Assembly: GCF_003315415.1 (NCBI RefSeq)
Contig: NZ_QNSB01000002.1
Span: forward strand, 248,001-312,000
DNA: 64,000 nucleotides
Origin: Brevibacterium sanguinis
Lineage (GTDB): Bacteria > Actinomycetota > Actinomycetes > Actinomycetales > Brevibacteriaceae
Direction of reading: 5' to 3'
Position 1 is the stretch's first letter. Each line of letters begins with the position of its first letter. Made by a program: the position numbers and the translations under genes. The notes below the pieces were generated by a model. The model saw only the letters and a program-made list of their open reading frames with translations, was not told the origin of the DNA and ran no database searches. This document shows positions 1 to 8,676 of the stretch, in pieces.

Positions 1-1217
1 ACGTAGACCGCGATCGGCCACCACTGTCCGCCGCTGATCTCGAGCAGCCAGGCCCCGATGAGTGGCGCGGTCCCGCCGAAGACCGCCGCGCCGAGCTGGT
101 AGCCCAGGGAGGCACCCGTGTAGCGCACCTCGGGGGCGAAGTTCTCCGCGATGACGGTGCCGAGGATCGCGTTGACGCTGCCCCACAGGAGACCGAAGCC
201 AAGGATCGTCGCGACGAACAGCGACCACACCTCGCCGAGGTTGAGGATGAGGTAGTAGGGCACGACGAGCACGATCGTCGCGGCGGCCGACCACCGGTAG
301 AGCAAGGCACGCGAGATCCGGTCGGAGATGGCGCCGAAGATCGGCATCCAGATCGTGGCGACGAGTGCCGCTGCCGCGACGGCCAGCAGGACGACGTTGT
401 CACGGGCCCCGAGGACATCGGTCGCATAGGCGACGACGTAGGTGCCGAAGATGTAGAACGGGCCGGTCTCCGCGGCCTTCGAGCCGATCGAGACGAGCAC
501 GGCGCCCCAGTGCTTCGTCACGACCTCCTTGAGCGGCAGCTTGAGCTGGGCGCCGGTCTCACGGATCCGCTTGAACTCAGGGGTCTCGTCGAGACCGTTG
601 CGAATCCACAGTCCGACGAACACGAGTACGATGCTGCCGACGAACGGAACCCTCCAACCCCAGGTCATGAACTGATCGTCGGGCAGCTGGGTGAGCAGTG
701 CGACGACCGCGGCGGCCAGGAGCATCCCGAGGCTGATGCCCATCTGCGGCACTGCCCCGTAGAGCCCGCGCCGGTTCTTCGGCGCGTACTCGTAGGCGAG
801 CAGCAGGGCACCGCCCCATTCGCCTCCGATGCCCAGTCCCTGGAGGATGCGGAAGCAGATGAGCAGGATCGGGGCGGCGATGCCGATGGCCGCGTAGTCG
901 GGCAGCAGACCGATCGCCACCGTTCCTCCGCCCATGAGCATGAGGGTGAGGAAGAGCGTCCTCTTGCGGCCGATGCGGTCGCCGATGTGGGAGAAGATGA
1001 TGCCGCCGAGGGGACGGAAGAAGAAGGTCAGCGAGAACGAGACGAAGGCGAGCATCGTCGAGATGAACTCGCTGTCGCTGGGGAAGAAGAGCTTGTTGAA
1101 GACGAGAGCGGCGACGGTGCCGTAGATGAGGAAGTCGAACCATTCGATGACGCTGCCGCTGAGGCTGCCCAGCAGCACGCGATAGTTGAGCTTCTGCGGG
1201 TCCGAGGTGGAGGTCAA
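1..1217 (-). CDS. MHS-family MFS transporter (C-terminus cut by window edge)
   Basis: About 405 residues of a metabolite:H+ symporter of the MFS MHS group are visible. The reading frame carries IEWFDF at the first membrane helix, a GDRIGRKRT loop after helix 2, and GGEWGG in helix 5, all typical of the MHS group, and it stays open to the left edge, so only the last helices are missing. The start is a TTG preceded by AAGGGAG at normal spacing, and no better ATG/GTG lies nearby. The gene follows a GntR/FCD regulator on the same strand, with a 28-bp palindrome between them, so it is probably that regulator's target. MHS proteins carry organic acids, shikimate, betaines and similar compounds; the substrate cannot be read from the sequence. 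Confidence 0.9.
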   Translation of the reverse strand, partial: MTSTSDPQKLNYRVLLGSLSGSVIEWFDFLIYGTVAALVFNKLFFPSDSEFISTMLAFVSFSLTFFFRPLGGIIFSHIGDRIGRKRTLFLTLMLMGGGTVAIGLLPDYAAIGIAAPILLICFRILQGLGIGGEWGGALLLAYEYAPKNRRGLYGAVPQMGISLGMLLAAAVVALLTQLPDDQFMTWGWRVPFVGSIVLVFVGLWIRNGLDETPEFKRIRETGAQLKLPLKEVVTKHWGAVLVSIGSKAAETGPFYIFGTYVVAYATDVLGARDNVVLLAVAAAALVATIWMPIFGAISDRISRALLYRWSAAATIVLVVPYYLILNLGEVWSLFVATILGFGLLWGSVNAILGTVIAENFAPEVRYTGASLGYQLGAAVFGGTAPLIGAWLLEISGGQWWPIAVY

Positions 1218-1266
1218 AGTTCTCTCCCTTGAGAAGGTGTCCGGGTGGGGTCCGCTCCTGCGGAGT

Positions 1267-1294
1267 TGTGGTCGGACCATATGGTCCGACCACA
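1267..1294. promoter_or_regulatory. 28-bp perfect palindrome, probable GntR operator
   Basis: A perfect 28-bp palindrome contains two 11-mers of the form TGGTCSGACCA separated by TA. That layout fits a FadR-subfamily operator (family knowledge: TGGTNNNACCA-like half sites). It sits 50 bp upstream of the transporter start and just after the GntR gene that is expected to bind it. Confidence 0.75.
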
Positions 1295-1351
1295 GAAGAG
1301 TGTAAGCGGGCCGTTTGTGTGCGTCAACATCTGTGGGGCGCTCGGTCGGTG

Positions 1352-2047
1352 TCAGTCCGAGGACTCGGGCGAGGTCTCGAGGTAGTAGCCCTCGATGTGG
1401 TCGTGGAGCAGCCGTGCCGCCGTCCCGGGCTCACCGTCCCTCAACGCGGTGTAGATCGCCCGGTGCTCGGAGCGCAGACGGGCGGCGGTGCGCTTCCAGT
1501 CGGGCAGGGCTCGGGCGCGGGCGAGCGTGTGGTCGGCGATCGACGTGCGCAGCGCGTCCATGAGCGTGCTGATCAGAGGGTTATCGGCGGCCCGGGACAG
1601 GGTGACGTGGAACTCGGCGTCGAGCGGGAGGAACTCCTCGAGCGGCAGCTCGGGGTCGTCCATGAGGTCGAGCAGTCGCTCCGCGTCATCCCACGGCGCC
1701 TCGGCGGTCGCGTGCTCGGCGGCCCAGGTCTCGAGGAGTTGTCGCATCTCGTAGACGTGGGAGGCCTCGACATGGCTCGTGGCCAGCTGCATGTTCAGCG
1801 CCAGTGTCAGCGCCTGTTCGGGAGCCGCGGTGACGATCGTGCCCGATCGCGGACCGGATCCGGTGGCGGTGCCGATCGTCCCGAGCGCCTCGAGGACGCG
1901 CAGTGCCTCACGAATCGATCCTCGGGAGACCTGCAGCTCCTCGGCGAGCGCCCTCTCCCCCGGCAGATGGTCACCGATCCGCAGTCGACCGCTCCTCAGC
2001 TCTTCCGTCACCCAGTCCATGACCTTCTCGTGCGCCTTCATGGGCAC
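1352..2047 (-). CDS. GntR-family regulator, FadR/FCD type
   Basis: This 231-residue protein has an N-terminal winged helix (about residues 5-70, including LPGERALAEELQVSRGSIREALR) and a C-terminal all-helical FCD ligand domain (about 85-220). FCD regulators usually sense small carboxylates and repress neighbouring catabolic or transport genes. The MHS transporter downstream on the same strand, with the 28-bp palindrome in between, is the likely target. Two starts are possible: GTG at 2047, or ATG at 2041 two codons later. A GATAAT hexamer at 2050-2055 on this strand ends 2 nt before the GTG and 8 nt before the ATG, so the mRNA may have almost no leader. Confidence 0.9.
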   Translation of the reverse strand: MPMKAHEKVMDWVTEELRSGRLRIGDHLPGERALAEELQVSRGSIREALRVLEALGTIGTATGSGPRSGTIVTAAPEQALTLALNMQLATSHVEASHVYEMRQLLETWAAEHATAEAPWDDAERLLDLMDDPELPLEEFLPLDAEFHVTLSRAADNPLISTLMDALRTSIADHTLARARALPDWKRTAARLRSEHRAIYTALRDGEPGTAARLLHDHIEGYYLETSPESSD

Positions 2048-2138
2048 CGATTATCCCAGTCGACGCGGACGTTCGGTGCCGGTGCCCGTTCCCAGCGGCA
2101 GGGATGCCCGGACCCGGTGCCCCTCACGCCCACCGCCC

Positions 2139-2732
2139 TCAACGAGGACGGGGCTGGTGCACTCGCGGCACGTAGACGAGTTCCTGGATGTCCCCGTCGA
2201 GGCGGGTCGATTCCACGAGTTCGAGATCGAAGTCGGCGGCACCGCCGAGGACCGGTTCGACTCCCGTCAGTCCGGTGATGACCGGGAAGATCGTCACCTG
2301 CAGCCGGTCGACGAGCCCGGCCGCCATGAGCGACCAGTTCAGCCGCAGACTGCCGTGCGAGCGCAGGGGAAGCGAGGAGGTCTCCTTGAGCTCGGCGACG
2401 ACATCGACGGCGCTGCCCCGGCGCAGGGTCGTCTCGCCCCAGTCGAGCGGTTCGTCCGCTCCCATGGTGGTGGAGACGACGATCTTGGGCGCCGCGCTCA
2501 TCCTCCGCACCCACAGGTCCATCGCCTCGGGTTCGGTAGTGGTGATCCGGGACATCATGCGATAGGTGTCGGGGCCGAACACCATGAGCTGATCCTCGGC
2601 GAAGATGCGGGCACGATGGTCGAGCAGTTCGGGCCCCTGCTTGCCCCAGTAGCCGGACCACTCGTCTGTTCCCGCGCCGAATCCGTCGAGGCTGGAGAAG
2701 ACGTCGAACGTGTATGTCGTGGTCATGGTCAT
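2139..2732 (-). CDS. Dihydrofolate-reductase-family protein (RibD C-terminal domain)
   Basis: The protein of about 197 residues has the RibD-C/YyaP-like DHFR fold. It opens with a first strand FDVFSSLDGFGA, has the nucleotide-loop region LMVFGPDTYRMM, and a late VEPVLGGAADFDLELVE segment. Members are NADPH-dependent reductases of uncertain substrate, common in actinobacteria, and usually not the folate enzyme itself. An ATG pair at 2732 and 2726 follows GAAGAGAG; 2732 is chosen, but 2726 is equally plausible. The gene stands alone between the GntR gene and the TRIC-like gene, with no sign of coupling to either. Confidence 0.8.
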   Translation of the reverse strand: MTMTTTYTFDVFSSLDGFGAGTDEWSGYWGKQGPELLDHRARIFAEDQLMVFGPDTYRMMSRITTTEPEAMDLWVRRMSAAPKIVVSTTMGADEPLDWGETTLRRGSAVDVVAELKETSSLPLRSHGSLRLNWSLMAAGLVDRLQVTIFPVITGLTGVEPVLGGAADFDLELVESTRLDGDIQELVYVPRVHQPRPR

Positions 2733-2914
2733 CACTCTCTTCGTCGAGATGGGCGTCCGGCACATCCGCGGACGGTGCGCCGCACACTACTCCTCATCGC
2801 TGGGATCGCCCTGACAGCAGCAGGGAAGCCCCGGCCGGTTCGTTGCCGTCGGCTTGTGGCGGCCGTCGGCGTCTCATGGCGGCCGACGGCCGCCCCCAGC
2901 GTCCCGTCCGGCTG

Positions 2915-3598
2915 TCAGTCCGGCCTGCGGAACACCGAGGACCGGATGCGCGACCTCCCGTCGCGACCGCGGAACGACCACTGGCGCATCGGCTGCGGCA
3001 CCCGCCACTGCTTGGTCCAGGCGAGCATCCGGAACCCGAAGGCCAGCAGCGCGATGATCACCGCGGTGACGACGTTGAACCAGCCGACCGCCTCGGCGAT
3101 GATCGTCAGTCCCGACCCGAACAGGGCCGGGATGAGGTAGAGGTCGGTGCCGCGGAAGACGGCCGGATCCTCATTGGCGACGACGTCGCGAAGCAGTCCC
3201 CCACCGCATGCCGTCAGGGCTCCCATGAGCAGCGCTGCCGGGTGGTTCGCGCCCGCGTCGAGGGCGATCGCGGTGCCGGTGAGGCTGAAGAGGCCAAGTC
3301 CCATCGCGTCGAAGGTGACGATCCAGATGCGGGCGCGCACGGTGTGGCGGCCGACGAGGTAGACGAGGAGCGTCGCGACCAGCGGTGGAACGAGGTAGAT
3401 CGGGTGGGCCAGAGCGTTGGGCACCCGGTCGAGGAGGACGTCGCGGACGAGTCCGCCGCCTGTGCCGGCCAGGAGGCCGAGGACGAGACCGCCGGTGATG
3501 TCGAAGTTGCGCCGCGCCGCGAGGAGGACGCCCGAGATCGCGAAGACGAAGGTGCCCGTGAGGTCGAGGACGAGCACCACGGTCTCCTGGAACGTCAC
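2915..3598 (-). CDS. TRIC-type cation channel family (UPF0126/YadS-like) membrane protein
   Basis: The protein of about 227 residues has two homologous three-helix halves, each carrying a glycine-rich motif: GTGGGLVRDVLL and ACGGGLLRDVVA. This duplicated GGG-RDV signature identifies the trimeric intracellular cation channel family (formerly UPF0126). In bacteria these are small plasma-membrane channels thought to conduct K+ or other monovalent ions. The GTG at 3598 is preferred because TGGGGAG lies 5 nt upstream; an upstream GTG at 3655 would add 19 hydrophilic residues without a good ribosome site. The C-terminal tail is basic and probably cytoplasmic. Confidence 0.85.
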   Translation of the reverse strand: MTFQETVVLVLDLTGTFVFAISGVLLAARRNFDITGGLVLGLLAGTGGGLVRDVLLDRVPNALAHPIYLVPPLVATLLVYLVGRHTVRARIWIVTFDAMGLGLFSLTGTAIALDAGANHPAALLMGALTACGGGLLRDVVANEDPAVFRGTDLYLIPALFGSGLTIIAEAVGWFNVVTAVIIALLAFGFRMLAWTKQWRVPQPMRQWSFRGRDGRSRIRSSVFRRPD

Positions 3599-3702
3599 GA
3601 CGGCTCCCCAGCTCTCGGTGCCCGGATGCCCGTGGTGGGCAAAGCGGCCGGGCACGACGGATTCGGCATCTCGACCTCCACTCTACGGCCGGCGTCGACG
3701 GT

Positions 3703-3708
3703 TACGGT
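3703..3708 (+). promoter_or_regulatory. -10 hexamer TACGGT, leaderless promoter
   Basis: TACGGT ends 6 nt before the ATG at 3715, the spacing expected if transcription starts at the A of the start codon. No good Shine-Dalgarno sequence competes. Confidence 0.55.
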
Positions 3709-3714
3709 GAGTCC

Positions 3715-4614
3715 ATGACATCGACGACGAATCATCCCGCTCCGACGATCGTGCTCGTCCACGGGGCCTTCGCGAGCTCCTTCTCCTTCGCACCGCTCCA
3801 GGCGGAACTGGCGCTGCGCGGGATCCTCTCCGCGGCCGTCGACCTCCCGGGGCACGGTTTCGCGGCGACGTTCCCGACCGCCTACCAGGCGCCGCAGGAC
3901 CTGGCGGATCTCGCCCGCGCTCCCGGAACGCTGCGCACCGTGACCTTGGCCGACAACGTCTCCCAGCTGGCCCGGACGCTGGCGCGGGCGAAGGAGAACG
4001 GCCCCGTCATCGCGCTGGCCCACAGCCGGGGCGGGATCACGCTGACGGCGACGGCGAACGCGCATCCCGACCTCATCGATCACATGGTCTATGTCTCGGC
4101 CTGGGCACCGGTGACGCTCGATGCCGCCGCCTACAACGCCGAGCCCGAGATGGCGGGGGTCGACGGGTCGGCGATCGCTGCGGCGCTGGCCGCCGACCCG
4201 CGTGAGCTCGGTCTGCTCCGCTGCAACTTCCGCTCGAATGACGTCGATCTGCTCGAGGGGTTCCGCGCGCTCTTCTTCGCCGAGGCGGAGCCCGACGAGT
4301 TCCGGGCGTTCCTCAACACCCTCCAGCCCGATGAGAACCTCGACGCGGGAACCGCCGCCGACCGGGCCCAGCCGGGCACGTGGGGCACGATCCCGCGCAC
4401 GTTCGTCCGCCTCGGCGAGGATCGCAGCATTCCGCCGGCGATGCAGGACCGGCTCATCCGCGAGGGCGATGAACTCGTCCCCGGCAACCCCTACCGCGTC
4501 CGCACGCTCGACTCATCGCACTGGGGCTGGCTGGCGCGACCGGCGGCCGCGGCCGACCTGCTCGCCTCGATCGCCGCCGAGGTGCGCGAGCGGCCCGAGG
4601 TGCGCGGATGCTGA
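3715..4614 (+). CDS. Alpha/beta hydrolase
   Basis: This 299-residue protein has an alpha/beta-hydrolase fold. An oxyanion-hole motif VLVHGAF lies near residue 14, the nucleophile elbow is AHSRGG (Ser near residue 105), a GEDRSIPP acid-loop region comes late in the protein, and the catalytic His is in SSHWGW near the C-terminus. It resembles the esterase/AB-hydrolase_6 group, which is broad, so the substrate cannot be assigned. The elbow carries Ala instead of the usual Gly at its first position, as in several actinobacterial homologues. It is transcribed alone, and the next gene (the Ohr-like peroxidase) converges on it. Confidence 0.85.
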   Translation: MTSTTNHPAPTIVLVHGAFASSFSFAPLQAELALRGILSAAVDLPGHGFAATFPTAYQAPQDLADLARAPGTLRTVTLADNVSQLARTLARAKENGPVIALAHSRGGITLTATANAHPDLIDHMVYVSAWAPVTLDAAAYNAEPEMAGVDGSAIAAALAADPRELGLLRCNFRSNDVDLLEGFRALFFAEAEPDEFRAFLNTLQPDENLDAGTAADRAQPGTWGTIPRTFVRLGEDRSIPPAMQDRLIREGDELVPGNPYRVRTLDSSHWGWLARPAAAADLLASIAAEVRERPEVRGC

Positions 4615-4660
4615 GCCCGACCGGTGTGCGGGTCCTGAACCCGAGGGGTGAGCGAGTCCG

Positions 4661-5161
4661 TCAGCTGAGTTCGAAGGTGTCGGGGTTCTTGTACTCCTCG
4701 ACCTCGACGATCGGGGTGCCCTGGCCTTTGAGGAGTTTGGAGATCGGGCAGCGGGCGTGCGCACGGCCGGCGAACTTCTCCATCTCCTCCTTTCCCAGGC
4801 CGTCGATGGAGATGAAGGCGCGCGGAACGAAGTAGAACCCGCCCGACTTCTCCTTGTGGAGCTCGACCTCGACGCGCACGCGCGAGAGGGCATCGACCTC
4901 GGCGACGGCGAGCACCACCTTGAGGGTCTCGCCGAGGCACGTGCTCCAGGCCATTGCGAGGAACTGCTCGGGATTGTTGCCGGCCTCGGTGTGCGAGGTG
5001 GGTGCGGTCGCGAGTTTCTGACCGTCACTCACCCGCACCTCTCCCGAGGTTCCGCCGATGTTCTCGACGCACGCGGTGTAGAGGGGGGCACTGGCGCTGC
5101 GTGGTTCGTCCGAGTCTCGGCTGCGCACCTGGGGCTCGGCGTATCCGGGGTTCGTCGTCAT
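4661..5161 (-). CDS. OsmC/Ohr-family organic hydroperoxide reductase
   Basis: This 166-residue thiol peroxidase of the OsmC/Ohr superfamily carries the two redox cysteines in family-typical settings: Cys75 in WSTCLGETL on the long helix and Cys138 in ARCPISKLL. These enzymes reduce organic hydroperoxides with dithiol (lipoyl or mycothiol-linked) partners in the cytoplasm. The N-terminal 25 residues are hydrophilic and longer than in E. coli OsmC, and they include an SRDSDEPRS stretch. It converges on the alpha/beta hydrolase. No OhrR-type regulator is adjacent. Confidence 0.85.
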   Translation of the reverse strand: MTTNPGYAEPQVRSRDSDEPRSASAPLYTACVENIGGTSGEVRVSDGQKLATAPTSHTEAGNNPEQFLAMAWSTCLGETLKVVLAVAEVDALSRVRVEVELHKEKSGGFYFVPRAFISIDGLGKEEMEKFAGRAHARCPISKLLKGQGTPIVEVEEYKNPDTFELS

Positions 5162-5250
5162 TGATCCATGCTACGTCAGGGCACAGCCCGATTTGCTGAA
5201 TGTTTGATGAATCGAGGGTTTCGATTCGGTCCGCAGCCGCAGGCCTCGGT

Positions 5251-6606
5251 TCACACGGGACCGGAGCTGCCGGCCTCGTACTCGCGCAGGGGCACCGAGC
5301 CGTCGGCGAACGCATCGAGGATCTCCCCGGTGATCCTCCACCCCTCCTCGGCGGCGTCGCCGCGCACGCTCATCGTCGGGTCCCCGTCGAGGATGCCGCG
5401 CAGGACGCTGCCGTAGGCGGACAGCTCGGGCGCGGCGGTGTCGGTCTGCGCGGTCACCCGCGTCATTCCCCGGGAGTCGAACGGTCCGCCCATGTTGAGC
5501 TCGAGCAGGACCTGATCCTGTTCGAACTCGAGCCGGAGCACGTTCTCGGGCACGTTCCCGTCGTTGGGGAACTGCGGATAGATGTGCGGGGGCTGCCGGA
5601 AGCGCACCACGATCTCCTGCCGCGGATTGCCGATCGCCTTGCCCGAGCGCAGGGTCACGGGCACACCGCTCCACCGCCACGTGTCGACCTCGAGCGTCAC
5701 CTGCACGAACGTCTCGGTCCCGTTGTCGGGGTCCACTCCCTCCTCGGCGGTGTAGTCGGGCAGATCCACTCCGCCGACTGTTCCCGCGGTGTAGCGACCG
5801 CGGACGATCGACCGTCCGGGGTCGTCGCCCCAGATCCGCGTCGCCCGCAGGATGTGCGCGGTCAGGGCGGGCAGCTCGACGTGGTCGAAGCGGGCGGGGG
5901 GATCCATCATCATCAGGCCCATCACCTGAAGCAGATGGGATTGGATCATGTCCCGGGTCGCGCCGGTGGGATCGTAGAAGCCGGCCCGTCCCTCGAGGCC
6001 CAGGGTCTCGTCGAAGACGATCTCGATCGACTCGACGTTGTCCCTGTTGAGCAGGGGCTCGAGGATCCGGTTGGCGAACCGCATCCCGAGGAAGTTGAGC
6101 ACGGCGGGCATGCCGAGGAAGTGGTCGACGCGGAAGATGTGCTGCTCGGAGACGAGACGGGAGGCCAGGAGGTTGAGCTCCTGAGCGGACTCGAAGTCGG
6201 TGCCGATCGGCTTCTCGAGCGCGAGGAGCAGGTCCTGCGGAAGGTCGAGCTCGGCGAGCACGTCCAAGGACTTCATCGTCACCGACGGAGGGAGGGCGAA
6301 GTAGAGACAGGTCGCGCCGTCGAGGGAGCCGAGGAGCTCGGCCATGTCGTCCTTCTTCGTCACATCGCACTGCACGTAGGTGGTCGTCTCGAGGACGTGG
6401 TCGACGGCGGGACCGTCCGCGCCGACCGAGTCGAACGCCTCTGCGACGGTCGAGGACCAGGAGTCGTCGGCGGTCTGCGAGGAACCGATGAGCGTCACCC
6501 GCCTGTCGGTGCGCTGCGCCAGCAGCGTTCCGAGCCCGGGCAGCAGCAGTCGTGAGGTCAGGTCTCCGGTCGCGCCGAGGATGACGAGGTTCGTGATGGC
6601 TGACAT
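5251..6606 (-). CDS. Glucose-6-phosphate dehydrogenase family protein (zwf-like, altered active site)
   Basis: The 451-residue protein aligns along its length with G6PDH: nucleotide motif GATGDLTSRLLLP (residues 11-23), EKPIGTD (131-137), RVDHFLGMP (159-167, with catalytic Asp161 and His162) and ATRDMIQSHLLQ (His224 as base). It is about 40-60 residues shorter than usual. Two substrate-phosphate/cofactor lysines that are nearly invariant in the family are missing: the Lys of DLAKRKL is Leu (residue 20), and the Lys of DHYLGKE is Met166. The catalytic dyad is kept, so it is probably an oxidoreductase acting on a different, perhaps unphosphorylated, sugar. It is divergent from a GH15 glycosidase that would release free sugar. 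The start is supported by AGGGTG upstream. Confidence 0.8.
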   Translation of the reverse strand: MSAITNLVILGATGDLTSRLLLPGLGTLLAQRTDRRVTLIGSSQTADDSWSSTVAEAFDSVGADGPAVDHVLETTTYVQCDVTKKDDMAELLGSLDGATCLYFALPPSVTMKSLDVLAELDLPQDLLLALEKPIGTDFESAQELNLLASRLVSEQHIFRVDHFLGMPAVLNFLGMRFANRILEPLLNRDNVESIEIVFDETLGLEGRAGFYDPTGATRDMIQSHLLQVMGLMMMDPPARFDHVELPALTAHILRATRIWGDDPGRSIVRGRYTAGTVGGVDLPDYTAEEGVDPDNGTETFVQVTLEVDTWRWSGVPVTLRSGKAIGNPRQEIVVRFRQPPHIYPQFPNDGNVPENVLRLEFEQDQVLLELNMGGPFDSRGMTRVTAQTDTAAPELSAYGSVLRGILDGDPTMSVRGDAAEEGWRITGEILDAFADGSVPLREYEAGSSGPV

Positions 6607-6608
6607 GT

Positions 6609-6630
6609 CGTCACCCTACTAGGGGTGACG
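6609..6630. promoter_or_regulatory. Inverted repeat over the zwf-like ribosome binding site
   Basis: Arms CGTCACCC and GGGTGACG (8 bp, perfect) are separated by 6 nt. On the minus strand the AGGG of the zwf-like Shine-Dalgarno lies inside one arm, so the structure could act as an operator or as an RNA hairpin that hides the ribosome site. Confidence 0.5.
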
Positions 6631-6705
6631 TGAGATATCGAGGGTGTCCGGGGTGCCTCAGATCCAGGTCCGCGAGGCTCTCTTCCGCTCCGGTCGACTT
6701 GAGGT

Positions 6706-6711
6706 TAGGTT
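6706..6711 (+). promoter_or_regulatory. -10 hexamer TAGGTT, leaderless promoter
   Basis: TAGGTT ends exactly 6 nt before the ATG at 6718 of the GH15 gene. Confidence 0.55.
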
Positions 6712-6717
6712 GAATGG

Positions 6718-8676
6718 ATGGGAGACGAACACGCCGACTGCACCCCGCTCGAGGACTACGCCCTGCTCTCCGATCTGCGCACCGGTCCCCTGCTCTCCCG
6801 GGAGGGAAGCATCGACTGGCTGTGCCTGCCGAGATTCGATTCGCCGGCCGTGTTCTCGGCCCTGCTCGGGGAACCCGACGACGGCCGGTGGCTGCTGCGC
6901 GTCGTCGACGGGGCAGTCGTCTCACGGCGGTATCTGCCCCGCACGTTCGTCGTCGAGACCGTCTGGCAGTCCCCGACCGGTCGAGCCCGTGTCCTCGACT
7001 TCATGCCCCTGTGCGGCGACAACGCCGACCTCATCCGCAGCGTCGAGTGCACCGAGGGCACCGTGACCATCGAGCACGATCTGCGGATCCGCTTCGACTA
7101 CAACCGCGCCAAGCCGTGGACCCGCAAGATCGCCCTCGACGGCTCGGGGGCCGGTGGGCTCCTCTCGGTCTCCGGGCCCAACGCCCTCCTCCTCACCGGA
7201 CCCGAACTCCACCCGGATCGCGCCTGGCAGGAGCGCCACAGCTGCGCGGACCCGTCGGACGCCGACTGCGCGGGAGATGCCGGCCCCGAGGACGACGGCA
7301 GCTTCGAGACCGACGACGACGTGGAGGGCAGGCCCGACGACTACCAGGGCGCGGTCCCCGACCGCCTCACCGGCGAGTTCGGGATCTCGGCCGGGGAATC
7401 CCTCGACTGGGTGCTCACCTGGCATCCGTCCTATCACGAGTCACCGGCACCTGCCGATCCCCACCAGGCCCGCGACGAGGTGATCGCCTACTGGCGCGGC
7501 TGGTCGAAGCACGTCGAGGTCCGCAGCAGGCATGACGAGCTGGTGCTCCGCTCCCTGCTGGTCCTGCGCGCCCTGACCGACAGGGCCACCGGCGGGATCG
7601 TGGCCGCACCGACGACCTCGCTGCCGGAGTACTTCGGCGGCGAGCGCAACTGGGACTACCGCTTCACCTGGCTGCGCGACGCCTCGCTGACGATCGGCAC
7701 GCTCATCTCCCACGGCTTCACCGAGGGCGCCCTGCACTGGCGCGACTGGCTGCTGCGGGCGGTGGCCGGGGACCCCGACGACGTGCAGATCATGTACGGG
7801 GTGGCCGGCGAGCGCAACCTCACCGAGTTCGAACTCCCCCACCTCGCCGGGTACGCCGGTTCCCGTCCTGTGCGGATCGGCAACGGCGCCTCCCTGCAGT
7901 ACCAGGCGGACGTCGTCGGGGAGGTGATGCTCGCGCTGGCGGCGCTGCGTGACGCGGGCAAGTCCGAGGACGAGTTCTCGTGGGGTCTGCAGAAGAACCT
8001 CCTGCGGTTCCTCGAGCACAACTTCGACCGGAAGGGCCATGGGATCTGGGAGATGCGCGGCACCCCCGACTACTTCACGCACGGGCGCGCGATGATGTTC
8101 GCCGCGTTCGACCAGGGCGTCCGCGCGGTCGAGGAGCACGGGCTGCCGGGGCCGACGCGGAGGTGGCGCGACCTGCGCTCGCGGCTGCGGGAGGAGATAT
8201 TCGACCGCGGCTTCGACGCGCAGAGCGGCTCCTTCACCCAGACCTACTCGAACACCGAGGTCGACGCCTCCCTCCTGCAGCTGCCCTTCACCGGGCTGGT
8301 CGCCCCCGACGATCCCGCGATGCTCGGCACCGTCGCGCGGATCGAGGAGGACCTCATCGACAGCGGCGGGATGGTCCGCAGGTACCGCACCGAGTCGGGA
8401 GTCGACGGGCTGCCGGGCGGCGAGTACTCGTTCCTCATGTGCACCTTCTGGCTCATCGAGCAGTATGCCCTGTCCGGTCGTCGCGCCGAGGCAGAAGAGC
8501 TGCTCGAGCGCACCGTGGGCTTCGCCACCGACCTCGGTCTGCTCGCCGAGGAGTACGACGAGGCCGGCGGGCGTCTGGCCGGGAACTTCCCGCAGGCCTT
8601 CAGCCACCTCGGACTCATCCGCGCCGTCGACGCCGTGACCGGAGTCGACCGGTCGCCGCGCACCGCGACGGACTGA
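6718..8676 (+). CDS. Glycoside hydrolase family 15 (trehalase/glucoamylase-like)
   Basis: This 652-residue protein has the bacterial GH15 layout: an N-terminal beta-sandwich (from about residue 10, with GSIDWLCLPRFDSP) and a C-terminal (alpha/alpha)6 barrel that starts near 290. Barrel motifs include NWDYRFTWLRDAS, GIWEMRG (general acid Glu445) and LLAEEYD (general base Glu611 or Glu612). Mycobacterial proteins of this architecture hydrolyse trehalose; others act on maltose or dextrins. No signal peptide is present, so it acts in the cytoplasm, which favours trehalose. A 40-residue acidic insertion with two cysteines (about 174-214) sits in the sandwich domain. It is divergent from the zwf-like gene. 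Confidence 0.9.
   Translation: MGDEHADCTPLEDYALLSDLRTGPLLSREGSIDWLCLPRFDSPAVFSALLGEPDDGRWLLRVVDGAVVSRRYLPRTFVVETVWQSPTGRARVLDFMPLCGDNADLIRSVECTEGTVTIEHDLRIRFDYNRAKPWTRKIALDGSGAGGLLSVSGPNALLLTGPELHPDRAWQERHSCADPSDADCAGDAGPEDDGSFETDDDVEGRPDDYQGAVPDRLTGEFGISAGESLDWVLTWHPSYHESPAPADPHQARDEVIAYWRGWSKHVEVRSRHDELVLRSLLVLRALTDRATGGIVAAPTTSLPEYFGGERNWDYRFTWLRDASLTIGTLISHGFTEGALHWRDWLLRAVAGDPDDVQIMYGVAGERNLTEFELPHLAGYAGSRPVRIGNGASLQYQADVVGEVMLALAALRDAGKSEDEFSWGLQKNLLRFLEHNFDRKGHGIWEMRGTPDYFTHGRAMMFAAFDQGVRAVEEHGLPGPTRRWRDLRSRLREEIFDRGFDAQSGSFTQTYSNTEVDASLLQLPFTGLVAPDDPAMLGTVARIEEDLIDSGGMVRRYRTESGVDGLPGGEYSFLMCTFWLIEQYALSGRRAEAEELLERTVGFATDLGLLAEEYDEAGGRLAGNFPQAFSHLGLIRAVDAVTGVDRSPRTATD

Noticed and set aside
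5251-6606. The G6PDH homologue as a pseudogene
   Set aside because: The frame is intact, the catalytic Asp-His pair and other motifs are kept, and codon use is normal. Altered specificity is more likely than decay.
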